Made by a program: the position numbers and the translations under genes. Source: Nymphaea colorata (lineage: Eukaryota > Streptophyta > Magnoliopsida > Nymphaeales > Nymphaeaceae). Taken from it: a stretch of DNA of 64,000 bases. How positions within the stretch are numbered: position 1 is the first letter of the stretch; each line of letters starts with the position of its first letter. This document shows, piece by piece, positions 23,117-34,998 of this stretch. Location of the stretch: positions 24,223,878-24,287,877 of the forward strand of contig NC_045148.1 of the NCBI RefSeq assembly GCF_008831285.2, written 5' to 3'. Under the pieces are notes generated by a model. The model was not told the DNA's origin, did no database searches, and saw only the letters and a list, made by a program, of their open reading frames with translations.

Positions 23117-24637
23117 TCATACCTGTTTCTTTGGTTTCTGAATGGCCAATCTGCTAAGACTTTGAGATATTTCTTCCTCTTTGCAAACTCGAATACTGGG
23201 TACCTCAATTGTATATGTTGGTACCGGAATCATTGGGTGTACAAGCCGACTTTCCCTATCCTCTGCATAGATGGTTATAGAATTCCCGTTGTGAGTCCAT
23301 TTGACGCACTGATGTAGAGTGGAGGGAACTGCATTGGTAGCATGGATCCATGGCCTGCCAAGCAACAAGTTGAAGGAGGGTTCTATATCCACCACATGAA
23401 ATAAAACCCGATGATACGTCTCAGAAATATTCAAATCCAAACATATGCATCCTAGGCATGGTTGTCCTGTCCCGTCATATCCATGGATGAAAATTTTGGA
23501 TGGAGTATAGTCAGCCTGTCTTATGCCCAACTCACGAGCTGTTTGTTGTGGACAGATGTTCAGGCTTGCTCCACCATCAATTAAAACGTGGGAGACTCTG
23601 GTGCCCCTTGTCTCTATCACTATGTGCAAGGCGTCATTGTGCGATGCACCTCCAGTTGGTAGATCTTTATGAGAGAATATGATCGGACTATTTTCACATA
23701 GTTCAAAAGCCCATTCATTCCCCTTGTTAGGGCTAAACCCTCCCTTCTTGACTTCAGGTAAGGGGTCCAATTCATTGAAAATGGATTCCAATGGTTCAGG
23801 GTCGCACACTTGTGACTTCTGATCAATCTCTGTCAGATGGTCTTGTTTAACCAGTCCGGTTTGTGCATTGATGGATCCTTTATCATGTTTGAAAAGCAAT
23901 CCAAAGAAATCCAGGGACGCTGTATCCCTTTTGTTTGTCACCATAATTTGACGACCTGTTGAAAATCTGACCATCGAAACTATTCCTTTGCCATGTTTAG
24001 GAAAAGGATTCTTGAGAATGTCCGGCTGTTCACTGACCTCTTTGATTATTTCTTTGTCAACTGCATCTTGCACAATATTTTTAAGTACAAGGCAGTGTTC
24101 TGTATCATGTCCTGGAGCGCGATGAAATTTGCAGAATTGCTCTTTGTTTTTCCCCATCATTGGTGGGGGGTTAGAGACTTTTGGGAGAAACAGAGTACCT
24201 CTTTCGATTAGCATATGCATGACCTCTTCATAACTTTGTTGTAATGGGGTAAATTTTCTATCGTACCCCCATCCAGGATGTTTGTTTTTGGTGCCACTAC
24301 TACTGCCACTAGCTCTGTCCATTACCCCTTTATTCTTGGGATATTTGGACTTTTCTTTCTTGAAGGCTGCAGCGTTGGCCACGATGTTGGCTGGAGCATT
24401 CTGACTTCTGCTATTCTTTTTTGTATCTTCCCTTACTTTTACCGGGATGACAGCATCAAAAGCTCCATTCTCAATTCCTGCTTCAATGCATTCTGCCCTC
24501 TCAGTGAGATCGATGAAGACTTGATTGGAGCATTGGAAATGAGGCTCCTTAATGGTTGTGTCAAATTGTTTACGATCAATCCCAGTGCATGGGATTGAGA
24601 GATTGAGTCTCTCATCTTGTTGCAAGAAGACCTCCAC
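23117..24637 (-). pseudogene. Gypsy gag C-terminus and aspartic protease
   Basis: A 506-residue frame. The first part is the end of gag: 'LTERAECIEAGIENGAFD', a basic linker, then a zinc-knuckle variant C-x2-H-x4-H-x4-C in 'CKFHRAPGHDTEHC'. The last third holds the retropepsin-like site 'VLIDGGASLNICP' with the catalytic Asp, and 'FNLLLGRPWIHATNAVPSTL', the usual wording of Gypsy proteases. The annotated N-terminus is not a real start; the frame continues from the gag part at 24,439-24,801 through a frameshift. It ends at a stop (23,117) in front of the G-patch-like segment. Confidence 0.85.
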
Positions 24638-25396
24638 CTCTGAATAAAATCTCTCACCTTTTCACCTGGCCTCTGTTTTAGATAGCATAATGTGGTGATC
24701 GTTGGTGCAGTTTCAACGTTTTGAATGAACCTTTCGATGAAAAGGTTGATTAACATGTCAAATTTTTCAATTCCACTGGGTTGATGTGTTCCCGATACCA
24801 TTGTGCTGCAATTCCTTCTAGGCTTCTAGGGAAACATCGAAAGAGGGCCCTATGATTGTGGCAGAATTTGTAGCATTCAGCAAAGAACATGGCCAAATGT
24901 GCCTTTGGGTCTCCATGGCCATCAAATTTGATAAATTTCTTGGGCAAGTTTTTTATGTGTTTGTCATTTTCGAAGCTTTCGTAGAAATCTTCGCAAGTGA
25001 AATTCCTCTTGTTCTTGCCTTTAAGTTGTACTGCATTTAACTTCTTTTCAACTTCCTGGATTTTTGTTTTCCAGGATTCTCCCTTCTTCTTTTCTTGGGA
25101 GTTTTCGGTTCTTCCTCACTACTAGATTCTGTTGTAGCGTCTTCAGAAGAGTCTGAACTGCTTGATGAGTACCTTCTTGTTTTCTTCACTTTCTTTTTGG
25201 CTTTTTCTGCCTGCGCTTGTTCTTCATTGAACATGATCATGTATTTCCGGAATCTTCTGTATTCCTCAAATTCTGGGTCATTTATTTCCTGCTTGGGAGG
25301 TGTTTCTGAGGAGGATTCTTCTCCCCTGTCTCCTATAAAAGGTTGATCAAGCTCCATTTCACTCCTTCTCCTGCTTTGGCTTCTGGTTTCAACCAT
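24638..25396 (-). pseudogene. Gypsy gag N-terminal and core region (frameshifted)
   Basis: The start is best placed at 25,396 (MVETRSQSRRRSEMEL). A charged coiled-coil-like and Ser-rich stretch follows ('TRRYSSSSSDSS', then Glu-rich and Lys/Arg-rich parts) down to about 25,040. The gag core then appears in two further frames: 'FIKFDGHGDPKAHLAMFFAE' (24,947-24,750) and 'LINLFIERFIQNVE' with 'KQRPGEKVRDFIQRWR' (24,801 onwards). These are the standard retrotransposon gag motifs. At least three frameshifts separate 25,396 from the protease frame, so no intact gag is made. Some apparent frame starts are not ATG. Confidence 0.82.
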
Positions 25397-25550
25397 AAAG
25401 CGGATGTTCACCTTGCAAGAAGAAAAATTGAAAATGTTAGGATGTGAATTGATGAGAGATGACAAATTTTGATTACATATTAAAAGAAAGATGAGAATGA
25501 CAAAACTTGACAAAGTTTAACATAACTTGACAAAACTTGACAAATTTGGC

Positions 25551-26830
25551 TTAATGACAATGAACTAGACATGACAATCTAGGACAGAAGGATAGATGGG
25601 CAGACTTCATCCACCATTTTACATATTCGGGACCCATTCCTGGACCAAGGACAAGATACAAGTGAGCAAATGATTCCCAACGTTGCTGGGCATAGGTGTA
25701 TATCCCGGACCACTCTTCAGTGTCTAGTTCACACTCCACAATGGCTCCTTCCGACTCAATTGGATATGCCTTCCTCTGACGCAGTGAGAATTGCCTGAGG
25801 CAACGCTCTGGATGATATTCAATTATGAAAAACGGTCCCAATAGAAGACTTCCTCTGACTGGGTTGTAAGTGTATCTTGACTTGATGACCTCTCGATCAA
25901 AGAAGTCCCAAATGATGGTGGAGTCATCAACTTCCTCCATCTTTCTGCGGTAGTGCTCCATACTGGATAACTGACCGTCTGTGTTTTGAAAATGACATGA
26001 TTGTGGCCCCACATGTTTGTAGAACCATGCTTGCAGTGCAAAGACACATCATTCTATCGAGTCTGCATCTCCAATTGAAAATTTGGCCAACCCTCTGTGA
26101 AGGAATGCCAAGGCTGCCATTGCTATGGAAATGTGACGGACTTTGACATGCCCCCATTTTCTGAAGAGGCGAGCTATGCGGAAATCCATTATGTGTTCTT
26201 CATTATTGAAGAAGATAAGACCCACGGTACAAGTCACAATGGAGTTTTTGTACTTGTCTGCAACAGTTCTAGATAGTGACGCAGGGTTGACAAATTGGGA
26301 GTATGTTTCACCAAGCTCTTGTAGTTGAAGATATTGATGTCCATCTTTCTCTAGAAAATGCCAACTCCTTTTCCCTGTGAGTTTACGAATCACTTCTAGA
26401 GTTTGACTTGACCTTGGTTTACAAGGAACTGGTCTTCAATTGGACCTCTTGGGTCACCTTTTGGTTCTGGCAAACCCATAATGTTGGAGAACTCATCAAG
26501 AGTGATTGTCATTTCACCCCATGGAAACCAGAATGTGTTGGTCCTTGGGTTCCATCTTTCAGCAATTGCATGGATTAGATTGCCATTGATAGGCTGTATG
26601 GCAAGACTGACTGCTTCTTCAAGACCGCAATCCTCTAAGTGATCCGGGAACATACACCGAAAAGTTGGGTAAATGAAAGATACCACTGAGGTAGGTAGAC
26701 TCCACTTGGGATGATGCGAAGTCCGGATCGCCTTGACATGACCCGAATAGGATGTGGTCATATGGGAAGATACTTTTTTGAGTCCATCTAGACAAGAGAA
26801 GGTATTAGACTTTGACATGAATTGACCCAT
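25551..26830 (-). pseudogene. Extra ORF upstream of gag, plant mobile domain-like
   Basis: Three adjacent frames read as one degraded protein of about 425 residues. The first (26,830-26,396) contains 'RWNPRTNTFWFPWGEMTITL' and 'DEFSNIMGLP', the signature of the plant mobile domain (PMD; MAIN/MAIL family), here with 'HPKWSLPTSVVSFIYPTF' upstream. The second (26,393-26,049) follows after a frameshift. The third (26,012-25,551) is in the same frame as the second, separated by a TGA at 26,049. It lies between the primer-binding side and gag. PMD-like ORFs are known in some Tat-type elements and in host genes. The function in the element is unknown. The family assignment rests on motif recognition only. 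Confidence 0.7.
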
Positions 26831-27556
26831 AGAGACTCGAGAAGAGTTTTGACATTGGGTTTGGACATGGACTTAGGGGCAAAGTAAAACATCACATGCG
26901 TCCAAACAAGCAGTTAATGAAAAATTGATAATGCAATTCCTAGGACTCTTGCCTATATGCATTATTTTGAAAATTGGTCTTGGAACCTATGGAAAATAAA
27001 TGGGTAAATGGTTCTTTATTTATCCAAAATTTATTTATACCTATATACCAAATTTATGGTACTAGCATTGACTCCTCCAAGGGTTTTCTAGATTTGGGCT
27101 CTCCATTTCTCCTTGTTCACCCATCGATATACCGGGACTATTGTCCGTTTCGGTACTAATGGGGGGACTTCTCAGTCCAATTGGGTGGTCCAGTTGTAAG
27201 GCTATATCTTGGACTAATGTCCTAGAAATAGCCCGGCAACATGATGACCGGGATATGATATAGGTAAGGATTTGTTTTTCAAAATTCATGAGAAGATGCA
27301 AAATAGATGGCTCTATTGCATACATTCCTAAGAGATGGATTTGAAATTTTGAGAGCATACATGGGCTGCATACAATCCTTAAATTGAGGAGGGGTAGGAT
27401 AAATTGAAATGAATGAGGTTCATGAAATCTCCTCAATGTACACTACATGATGTCGGTATGCATTTTTTGCGGATTTTTTTTTTTGTGCAATTGATGTCCG
27501 ACATTGGTGAAAATAACTCATATGATCCAAATAAGTCTTTTAGACAAACAATGACG
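26831..27556 (-). other. Gypsy 5' untranslated leader
   Basis: Sequence between the primer-binding site and the extra ORF. No convincing frame is present; the 124-residue frame at 27,062-27,436 shows no motif. Confidence 0.55.
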
Positions 27557-27575
27557 GGTCCCACCGGGTGTGCCA
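27557..27575 (-). other. Gypsy primer-binding site candidate
   Basis: Two bases inside the 5' LTR edge the minus strand reads TGGCACACCCGGTGGGACC. It starts with TGG as expected for pairing with a tRNA CCA end, is GC-rich, and stands at the correct position. The matching tRNA was not identified by eye. Confidence 0.6.
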
Positions 27576-27577
27576 TC

Positions 27578-27588
27578 TGTTCGCACCC
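27578..27588 (-). repeat. First 11 bases of the second Gypsy LTR
   Basis: TGTTCGCACCC, identical to 14,927-14,937, immediately followed by the assembly gap. It shows the left contig ends inside the 5' LTR. Confidence 0.85.
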
Positions 27589-27688
27589 NNNNNNNNNNNN
27601 NNNNNNNNNNNNNNNNNNNNNNNNNNNNNNNNNNNNNNNNNNNNNNNNNNNNNNNNNNNNNNNNNNNNNNNNNNNNNNNNNNNNNNNN
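27589..27688. other. Assembly gap (100 N)
   Basis: Exactly 100 N, the conventional placeholder for a gap of unknown size. At least the rest of a 3.7 kb LTR must be missing here, because nothing resembling the other end of the LTR is seen after 27,689. Confidence 0.98.
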
Positions 27689-28606
27689 AAGAAATTTGTA
27701 AAAATCCATCAGAATAAATGATAAATGTTGCTTTTGATTTTTTATTTTGACGATCACAGTGAAGCATGAGGGGCCTCCCAAGTAGAAATTTAACGTAACT
27801 GGGTCCCCAACCGAGACACGGTTCTAATTAAGAATCCACGTCTAAATCTTTCCTATATACACGGCTCATGTCTTGCTTTAAGTGAGTAATCAACCTGGTG
27901 ATTGGTCGTAGAGATTATAGATGATAATTAATCACTGAGTTGATCTGACCATCACATACAGATTCTAGTATTTGGATCCTTTGTTACTGGAATGACAAAA
28001 TCCAGCATTCATAAGCTAAAGCACAGAAATAAGCAATTATTTCACATAAGACTCTAAAAATATCACAATCATATATACCTGTGGAAGATAAGTAGCTCAG
28101 GCAAGCCAATTAAGAAATTGGATCAGATTCGGGTTTAAGAAACGACATCTGGCTGGATGCTGATTCATATTTGGATGTACATATATATCCAACTGGATTC
28201 GGATTCAGATTCAGATATGGGGATTTAAGTTTAAATAAAAATCTTATATTCAAATGCTCTTACATTTGAAAATCAGCCAGAATTGATTCAAAATTCGAAT
28301 TCAGATTGTGATATTGGATTTAGATCCATTGTTTGCATTCGAATCAGAATTTGAATATGGATATGTTAATATCTAAAAAAACAGATATAGTTCAAGATGT
28401 ATCCTATTTGAATCTGACAAACTCCAATCCCAGGACTCCAAAAAGACAATAAATAACAAAAGATACAAACCCCTCAAATTATTCCCTATTGGCCTGCAAT
28501 TGTCATACAATGGAGATAGCTAATAAGAAACTTTGGTAGATAATCATAATTTAAAACTCTATCATATACGTATGTGTGTATGTACGTGTGTGTGTGTGTG
28601 TCCCTC

Positions 28607-28673
<67 letters not shown>

Positions 28674-31600
28674 ATATCACAGTCTTAGAAAACGCATTTT
28701 TTTCAAAAAAAAACTAAAAAAAACGCAATAAATTAAGTAGCCTTTTAAAACTTTAAAAAACAGCATTTTTTTGAAAAAAAAGTTAAAAAGGGAAAAATAC
28801 TTTTTAACCCGTTTTTAACGTTTTTTTTTCATTTTTTCAGTTTTTTCACTTTCTTCATTTTTTTCAGTTTTTTTAATGCGAAACTGTTTTTTTTTTTCAT
28901 TTCTATTTTTTATTTGTTGCAAATCTGTTTATCTTTCGTGTTTGTGTTACTAGTTTCTAATTTATTTTACTTTTTCTCATTTTTAGTTTTAAAAATTACC
29001 ATGTTTTCTCATTTTTTTTAATTTTTTCAAGATCGACGTATTATACCTGACAATAACCTTGCCGTTTAAAACTCTGTGATGTTATTTGTAACTATGATAT
29101 ATATATATAATATATATATATAGGGTGATTTGTATTTAAAAAATAGCATATTATAAAATTTTGACGAACTCCAAGGCCGAGGCTGTTAACAGTAGAAATG
29201 CTAGTTCTTTTTTATAAATCCTGTTTCACTTCTTATTTGGCTTAGTAATCAAGTGATCAACCTTGGTCAAAGCATGTAAATTCAAACAGTCGAATAAAGG
29301 AATGAAGATTTGACAAAGGTCAATAAGAATGTCAAATTCGTTCATGTCATCTCTTATTGTTAGATGTCATGCAAAGTCTGGACGATGCCAAATGTACATG
29401 ACCTAGAAATTTGACGATTGAAAGCTCCAATCTGATCACATTTTATTTCACTAAAAAAAAGACTTCACTGCTGCAAATAATATAGGGACTTCCCAAAGTG
29501 ATAAGAAGAGGTAAGACACAAAATCTAAAACTCTGAATTGATAGGCCACCAAAAGTTTCAAGGAATACAATCAATTTGGAAATTCAGTCATAGTTAGAAT
29601 GGATAAATAGAATTATTTAAGCTTTTTGCTTGCTAAACTTTCAAAAATCAAAATTTTTAACAATTGCTAGTAATGTGACGTTTGGAAAACTTAAGCATAT
29701 AGAAAAAGATCAAAATTTTGACTTTTCCATGGATTTGCAGAAATTTCCAGAATTTCTTTTCTTTTTGCAAATATTGTCACAACCAATTTATTGACCAAAG
29801 TTTCAAATCATTGACTGATTGAAATGTTCGAATGCAAAAGTTCCTAATTTTTGTCTCCTATATATGGGCCTAGTTGTTTCCCAGTATGAGACGATCAGGG
29901 CAACGAGCAAGAACTCAAGTTCATCAGAGGATAAAAACAATAATCCAAACATATTGTGTAAGAGAGACCCCCAAAACAGAAGCCCTCGTACAGGTTGAGT
30001 CCTTCGATTTCGACGATGGAAACAATCCGCATGATGTAGGAAGAAGCCACCCAAGAATGAGGAATGAAATCATAATCCAAGCCAACAGGGGATTGATCTC
30101 ATTCCCAGTCAGCCTTAAAGGGAATTGATTACAAGTTAGCAGTCCATATCAGAGTGGAGTCAGAAATTTTTGTCTTTAAATTTCAACCTTTAAAGAACAC
30201 TCTAAGTTTAAATTTCAATCTTTAAGGGGCACTTCTATGCAAATAAAGTAAATTTGATGGACCGGTGTGCCTACAACATTACTCCGCCACTAGATTGAGA
30301 AATTGTGTCACACCTCAAAAGTTTAATCCCTTATATGTAAGATTACGAAGAATTTGAAAGACATATAAAGGAAGTTGTTAAGTGATTGATTATATCAGTT
30401 CATTTGAACTTGCAAGGGGGTGGGTTAGATCTGTTAAATCAGGGGTCCAAATCCGGTGTAGGAGTGTGACTCAAGTTGTTACAATAGTATCAAAGCAGCT
30501 TTGACACTTGAACCTATGATCCCACATGCAAAACAAAAATTCAAATGAAACCAAACCTGGATGCCCTAATATGCCTAACTACACTATGAAAAGATCCTCC
30601 CAACATTTTTGCAAGACTCAAACCCATAAGGGAGCACGAGATACAACCTCCAATTTTAATGACATCCCGATCTCCAAATTGATGTGAACAAATACTTACT
30701 CCCCACCTTCCACTTACCTATTTGCAAAATAAGCTACATTTGCTTTTGAAGAGGCTGAGTCCTCTAATAAACTTCTTTGAAGGTAGCAATAGGTGTCAAA
30801 CTGATTGTCAGAAATATCGGTATGGGGTTTTTAATAGCATGATTTTTGTTGAGTATGTTTCGGCAAAGTTGTTTTCTTCGGAAAATCTCAGAAAAAACTC
30901 AAAAAAATTAAAAATAGCTATAAATTAATTAAATCAGAAAGCAATAAGAAAACGTAAATAAAACTATAGAAAAATGATGAAGAACATAATGATGATAAAA
31001 ATCATGAGATATAATTAGGTTTGAGTTTAAATTTGAATCCATGATAATGTCAATGCTAAAAAACAGAAAAATGAAAATAGAAGAAATTGCAAAAAAATGT
31101 GAAAAAACGTGATAAATATATTTTTCTTTTTTTTTCAACATATTGATTTCCCCTTTTTTAGTTGTTCTTATTTTTTATGTTAATATGATGATATTTTTTA
31201 AATATCACGATATTTGTGACACTATACACTTAATTTCTGTCGCCCCCCTAGAGGTATGAACAAAATTGAATAGGACTTCATCAATTTTGGAAAAATAAAA
31301 GTTGAGTGACACTCAGTTTCGATTTTCATTACAGCTTTGTATAGTGGGACAAAGTGTCTCAAAATAAAATTTTGGGACACTAATTCCCACCCATTGAACA
31401 CAATCTAAAGTGAAAAGGACTTCTTATTTAAAACAATAAGGCTGTGACCCAACAATTGCAAATTAAGTTTGCTGCAGCTGGTTGCCTACATCTACATGAG
31501 GACAAACGAGAAAGCATTTGATGGTAAGATATGTTTGTGCACATTGAAAATGTTCTGTGCAGAAGCAGAGCTACATATAAACTGCCTACATTAGCCTTTC

Positions 31601-32059
31601 AATATTTTTTTATTTTTATATTAATGTTTTCAAATATTTGTTATGTTATATACATAGTGCCGCTTTGGATATAGAAATATGTGAATGAGTGCTCCTCCAG
31701 AAATTTTTTCTGGCTCCACCGCTTGTTCTATAACATTTTTATTTTATGATAACAAGTTATAAAAATATTCTCTGGCCTTTTATAAGAAAGTTCTTGGACA
31801 TATTAGCATTATAAACAACTTTTCACTCTGACCATGTGATTCAAACGTCCTCTCCTTTTTTCAAACTTCCTGGAAAAAGTTATGACTTTACCTTATCAGT
31901 ATCTAGGTCCAACTTTTCTTCTTTGCCCGAGAATTTGCACCGAGTTTTAATGTTGGAGTCGAGAACTGGGCCAGGTCTCTCACATTAAAATTATTATCAT
32001 CTCTCTCTCTCTCTCCATCTATGAGGATCTAATTCTTCCAGATGCTGAATGCTGCTAGA
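27689..32059. other. Non-coding region after the gap
   Basis: No gene supported. Bases 28,105-28,420 carry GGATTCGGAT-type degenerate repeats. A compound GT/TC/TA microsatellite follows at 28,585-28,671. Bases 28,690-29,060 are poly-A/poly-T-rich and resemble the AT-rich half of family Y; similar sequence recurs at about 30,890-31,200. A few 60-85-residue frames (for example 29,874-30,128) lack recognisable motifs. Confidence 0.55.
28585..28671. repeat. Compound microsatellite (GT)n (TC)n (TA)n
   Basis: Three dinucleotide runs follow one another almost without interruption. Confidence 0.95.
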
Positions 32060-32208
32060 TGGGTAAAATTTAAAAAATTTGTCGCTAAAAAGTTTACTGC
32101 ATAATTGGTATTAACACAGTTTGTGGCGGACAGCAATTTACTTTCAGCAACAAATTTCTAAATTCTAACCATACAACAACTTATTGGCATCTACCAACAT
32201 TGATTTTT

Positions 32209-32233
32209 CACACACACACACACACACACACAC

Positions 32234-32265
<32 letters not shown>
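32209..32265. repeat. (CA)n (TA)n microsatellite
   Basis: A CA run then a TA run inside the first X unit, where other copies have ordinary sequence. Confidence 0.95.
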
Positions 32266-32274
<9 letters not shown>

Positions 32275-33551
32275 ATTGGAGTCCGAGCCTTGATTTGGAT
32301 GAACCCAGGTTTTTTGAACTAGGATCCTGTACTTTATCACGTATTGACCAACAACATGATCAACTTAGATGTGGCACCTTAAAAGTAAGGAACTGAAGCT
32401 TTAACAGTACCATGTATTTGTCATCCATCAAAGAATGAAAGTATTTTTGTAAAATTTACATACATCTAACTGTGTAATCTCATGCTAAGGTCTCAACAAT
32501 AAACATTTTGGATGAGATATTGCTTGATCATGGATTCAACTTGTCCCATGAATAAAGAATTGATTTCACAAAATTGGGTTTACAGGCTGATAGCGCAAAC
32601 CAGGCGATAAAATGAAATAATTCTCTTATACACATAGGGGCATTTTTAGGTGTTATAACTTGGGTAGAGCAACCATAAAAATGATTTTCTCACCATTTCA
32701 TCAAATTGAAGGAATGGTGCTAGAATCCACTGCATTCTGTCAACATGAAATTAAATGATGGTTAAAAGTAGTTAATTGTGACAAACTACTATACAGGGCA
32801 CTAGAGAGATTGATTTGAAGCTTGTGGTGCCCAACTAAACTAGTTAAAACATATCTTCTATGCCTTCCCTAGTCTTCAATTGTGCTTAGTTAGGGGACTA
32901 AATTACTTTCGCCTGTATTAAATACCCACCAGCATTATGCATTCGAGTCAATATCCATTAAGCATTTCCAATTCTATCAAGCTTCAAGCGTTGACATTGA
33001 AGATGTCAGAGTAAGCGAGTCATAAACGTCCATAACCCGTCCGCACTAAATGCAGTGTGCTCAGCACGAGTCAATTCAGATTGGAAGTCTTCAAGAGGAC
33101 CCTTAATTGTGTACCAATATATTTAAATTTGAACCTTAGTCCTGAACCTATCTTTTGATCATGACATCTTTGGACACTTTTCTTCCATCTTTTGAGTATT
33201 AAAGGTAGATGAAAAAAACCAAAAACTTTAATTGGCTGGTAAAGGTGTTTAAAGCATGAAGCAAGACATTTATCCTATCAGGAGGTGAAGTGTAAGCTTC
33301 AAAATGAAATTGGTAAAATATATATTAAAAAAAAAAAGAGACAAAAACTGAAAAAGAACAACTAATTTAAATGATAAGCACTAAGCAGCAATGTCAAATT
33401 TATGGTGGATGACAATTTACTTATAACAACAAATTTCTAAATTTTAACCACACAACTATCTAACATCTGGCGACATTGACTTTTCCTATATACACATTGA
33501 GACCACCTAATTAACAACAAGAATTAGTATCTAAACCTTGACTTGGATGTT

Positions 33552-33722
33552 TGTTTAGGGATTGTTTTGGGGTTTTAGAACATTATGTGAGTGTTCCATT
33601 AACCTGCATCAAAGTTTGGGCAGATTCATAGAACATTAGAACTTGATGTCAATGAATCTCCCCTAATCTTTGGGGCATATGCATATGACACTTTCAAAGT
33701 GTTCCATTTACCAAATGATTAG
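33552..33722. mobile_element. Possible MITE-like insertion in an X unit
   Basis: About 170 bases present in this X unit but absent at the same point of the arm copies, where 'ccctttaggttttagc' is continuous. It is flanked by TTAG on both sides. Its ends read GGATTGTTTTGG and, reverse-complemented, a similar CCTAATCATTTGG. Internal complementary pieces ('gagtgttcc' and 'aaagtgttcc') are not clearly paired. Tentative. Confidence 0.35.
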
Positions 33723-34560
33723 GTTTTAGCTTGAACTTGGATCTTGCACTCTATCATGTATTGAACCACAACATGTTCAACTTAGACACTGTGCCTTAAA
33801 AGCAAAGAAATGAAGCTTTTACAAAAACAAGTTTTAGGGTTTGATGAAATCACAAAAATACAGATTCATTTAACTGCTTTTGTCTTTTTATGTAATCGAC
33901 AACAGTGGCATGTTTTTGTCATCCAGCAAAGCATGAACTTATTTTTGTAAAATTCTCATACATTTAACTATGTGTATCTTCATGCTAAGGCCAGAATAAT
34001 AAACCTTTTGGATGAGATATTGCTTGATCATTGATTCATTTTTTCCATGAATAAAGAATTAATTTCATAAGGTTAGGTTCACAAGCTGATAGCACAAAGC
34101 AGAGAGGTTGGGAGGAAGCGTGAGGGTTTCAAACTTCTCATTAGGCGGCGAGATGAAATACTTTTCCTGCTCACCCAACTATGACTGGAGACTGCAGGAG
34201 CATTTGGTGGGTGTTATAACTTGAGTAAAACAGCCATATAAAAGATTTTCCGACCATTTCACCAAATTGAAGGAATGGTGCAAGAATTCACTGCATTCTG
34301 TCAACATGACATCTAATGTTGGTTACAAGTAGTTAAATGTGAACAAACTACTATACAAGGAACATGAGAGATTGTTCAAAGCTTGCGTAGCCCAAATAAA
34401 CTACTTAAGTAATCTCTTCATTCTTCAATGCCTTTCCTGGTCTTCAAATGTGAGTAGTTGGTGGAAGATCAGCAATATGCACGCGAGTCAATATATGTCA
34501 AGCATTTCCAATTCAATGAAGCTTCAAGTGTTGACATCGAAGATGTCAGAGTAACTGAGT

Positions 34561-34998
34561 CAAAAGTAGTTGATTGTTACTCTGTATGTGGATAGCTTTG
34601 GGAGAAAAATCTGAAACAGGAGAGCAAGATTAATTTCTGCCCTTGCAAATTGGGTATATCTATTCAAGATGATAATAGTCGATTGAGTGTAGTGGTGGAA
34701 GAGGGGCACTAATACATCTTATTATTGCAATGGAATGAATGCATATAGGACTACGGGACAGCAGCCTAAGTCTGGTGTGGGCCCTGCATATAGCTACGCC
34801 TGAGTCTAGCATTGGCATACAATCCAGCCACAAGGTAGCTCTGCTACTGCCCGCCGGTGGTTCTCCAACACAGCGAGGGGGAGGCGACGATTTCTTCTTG
34901 TTAATGTGTCACCGATGTCCCCGGTGGTTTTGAGCCAATGGTTGCCAACACCGTCAAAGGGAGGTGACAGTTTCTCCCCATTCATGGTCACAGCTGAC
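34561..34998. other. Spacer before the Mutator-like element
   Basis: No gene supported. A moderately GC-rich stretch at 34,780-34,990 gives overlapping 60-residue frames on both strands and two similar 'ggtggttttgagcc'-like pieces, without recognisable motifs. Confidence 0.45.

Larger units (their letters stand above)
14927..27588 (-). mobile_element. Ty3/Gypsy (Tat-lineage) LTR retrotransposon, 5' LTR lost in gap
   Basis: The element reads right to left. The left edge is the 3' LTR (14,927-18,641). The internal region is 18,642-27,577. At 27,578 the other LTR begins with the same TGTTCGCACCC as 14,927 but runs into the N gap after 11 bases. Gene order in element sense is extra ORF, gag, protease, reverse transcriptase, RNase H, second RNase H, integrase. 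Two tandem RNase H regions and no visible chromodomain point to the Tat lineage. The pol frame is nearly intact while gag and the extra ORF have frameshifts. It sits exactly at the inner end of the left arm, so it probably inserted into the arm. Confidence 0.9.
32060..34560 (+). repeat. Tandem array of repeat family X, plus orientation
   Basis: Three successive pieces of family X. The first (32,100-32,630) has only the second half plus an extension. The second (32,647-34,110) is a complete unit of about 1.5 kb. The third (about 34,150-34,560) has the first half only. The period is about 1.5 kb. Shared blocks include 'gattttctcaccatttcat', 'gaatccactgcattctgtc', 'tttggatgagatattgcttg' and 'tcatgctaagg'. 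Copies are clearly diverged from each other and from the arm copy. No open reading frame is conserved between the units. Confidence 0.75.

Noticed and set aside
27413-27781. Frames running through the N gap
   Set aside because: Unknown residues only; an artefact of translating N.
28585-28671. Possible CRISPR-like or regulatory repeat
   Set aside because: A plain compound microsatellite without spacers.
29874-30128. 84-residue plus-strand frame overlapped by an 83-residue minus-strand frame
   Set aside because: No motif, no good start context or promoter, and both strands are open, which suggests chance.
32184-32396. 70-residue frame with His-Thr and Ile-Tyr repeats
   Set aside because: The repeats are simply the translated CA and TA microsatellite.
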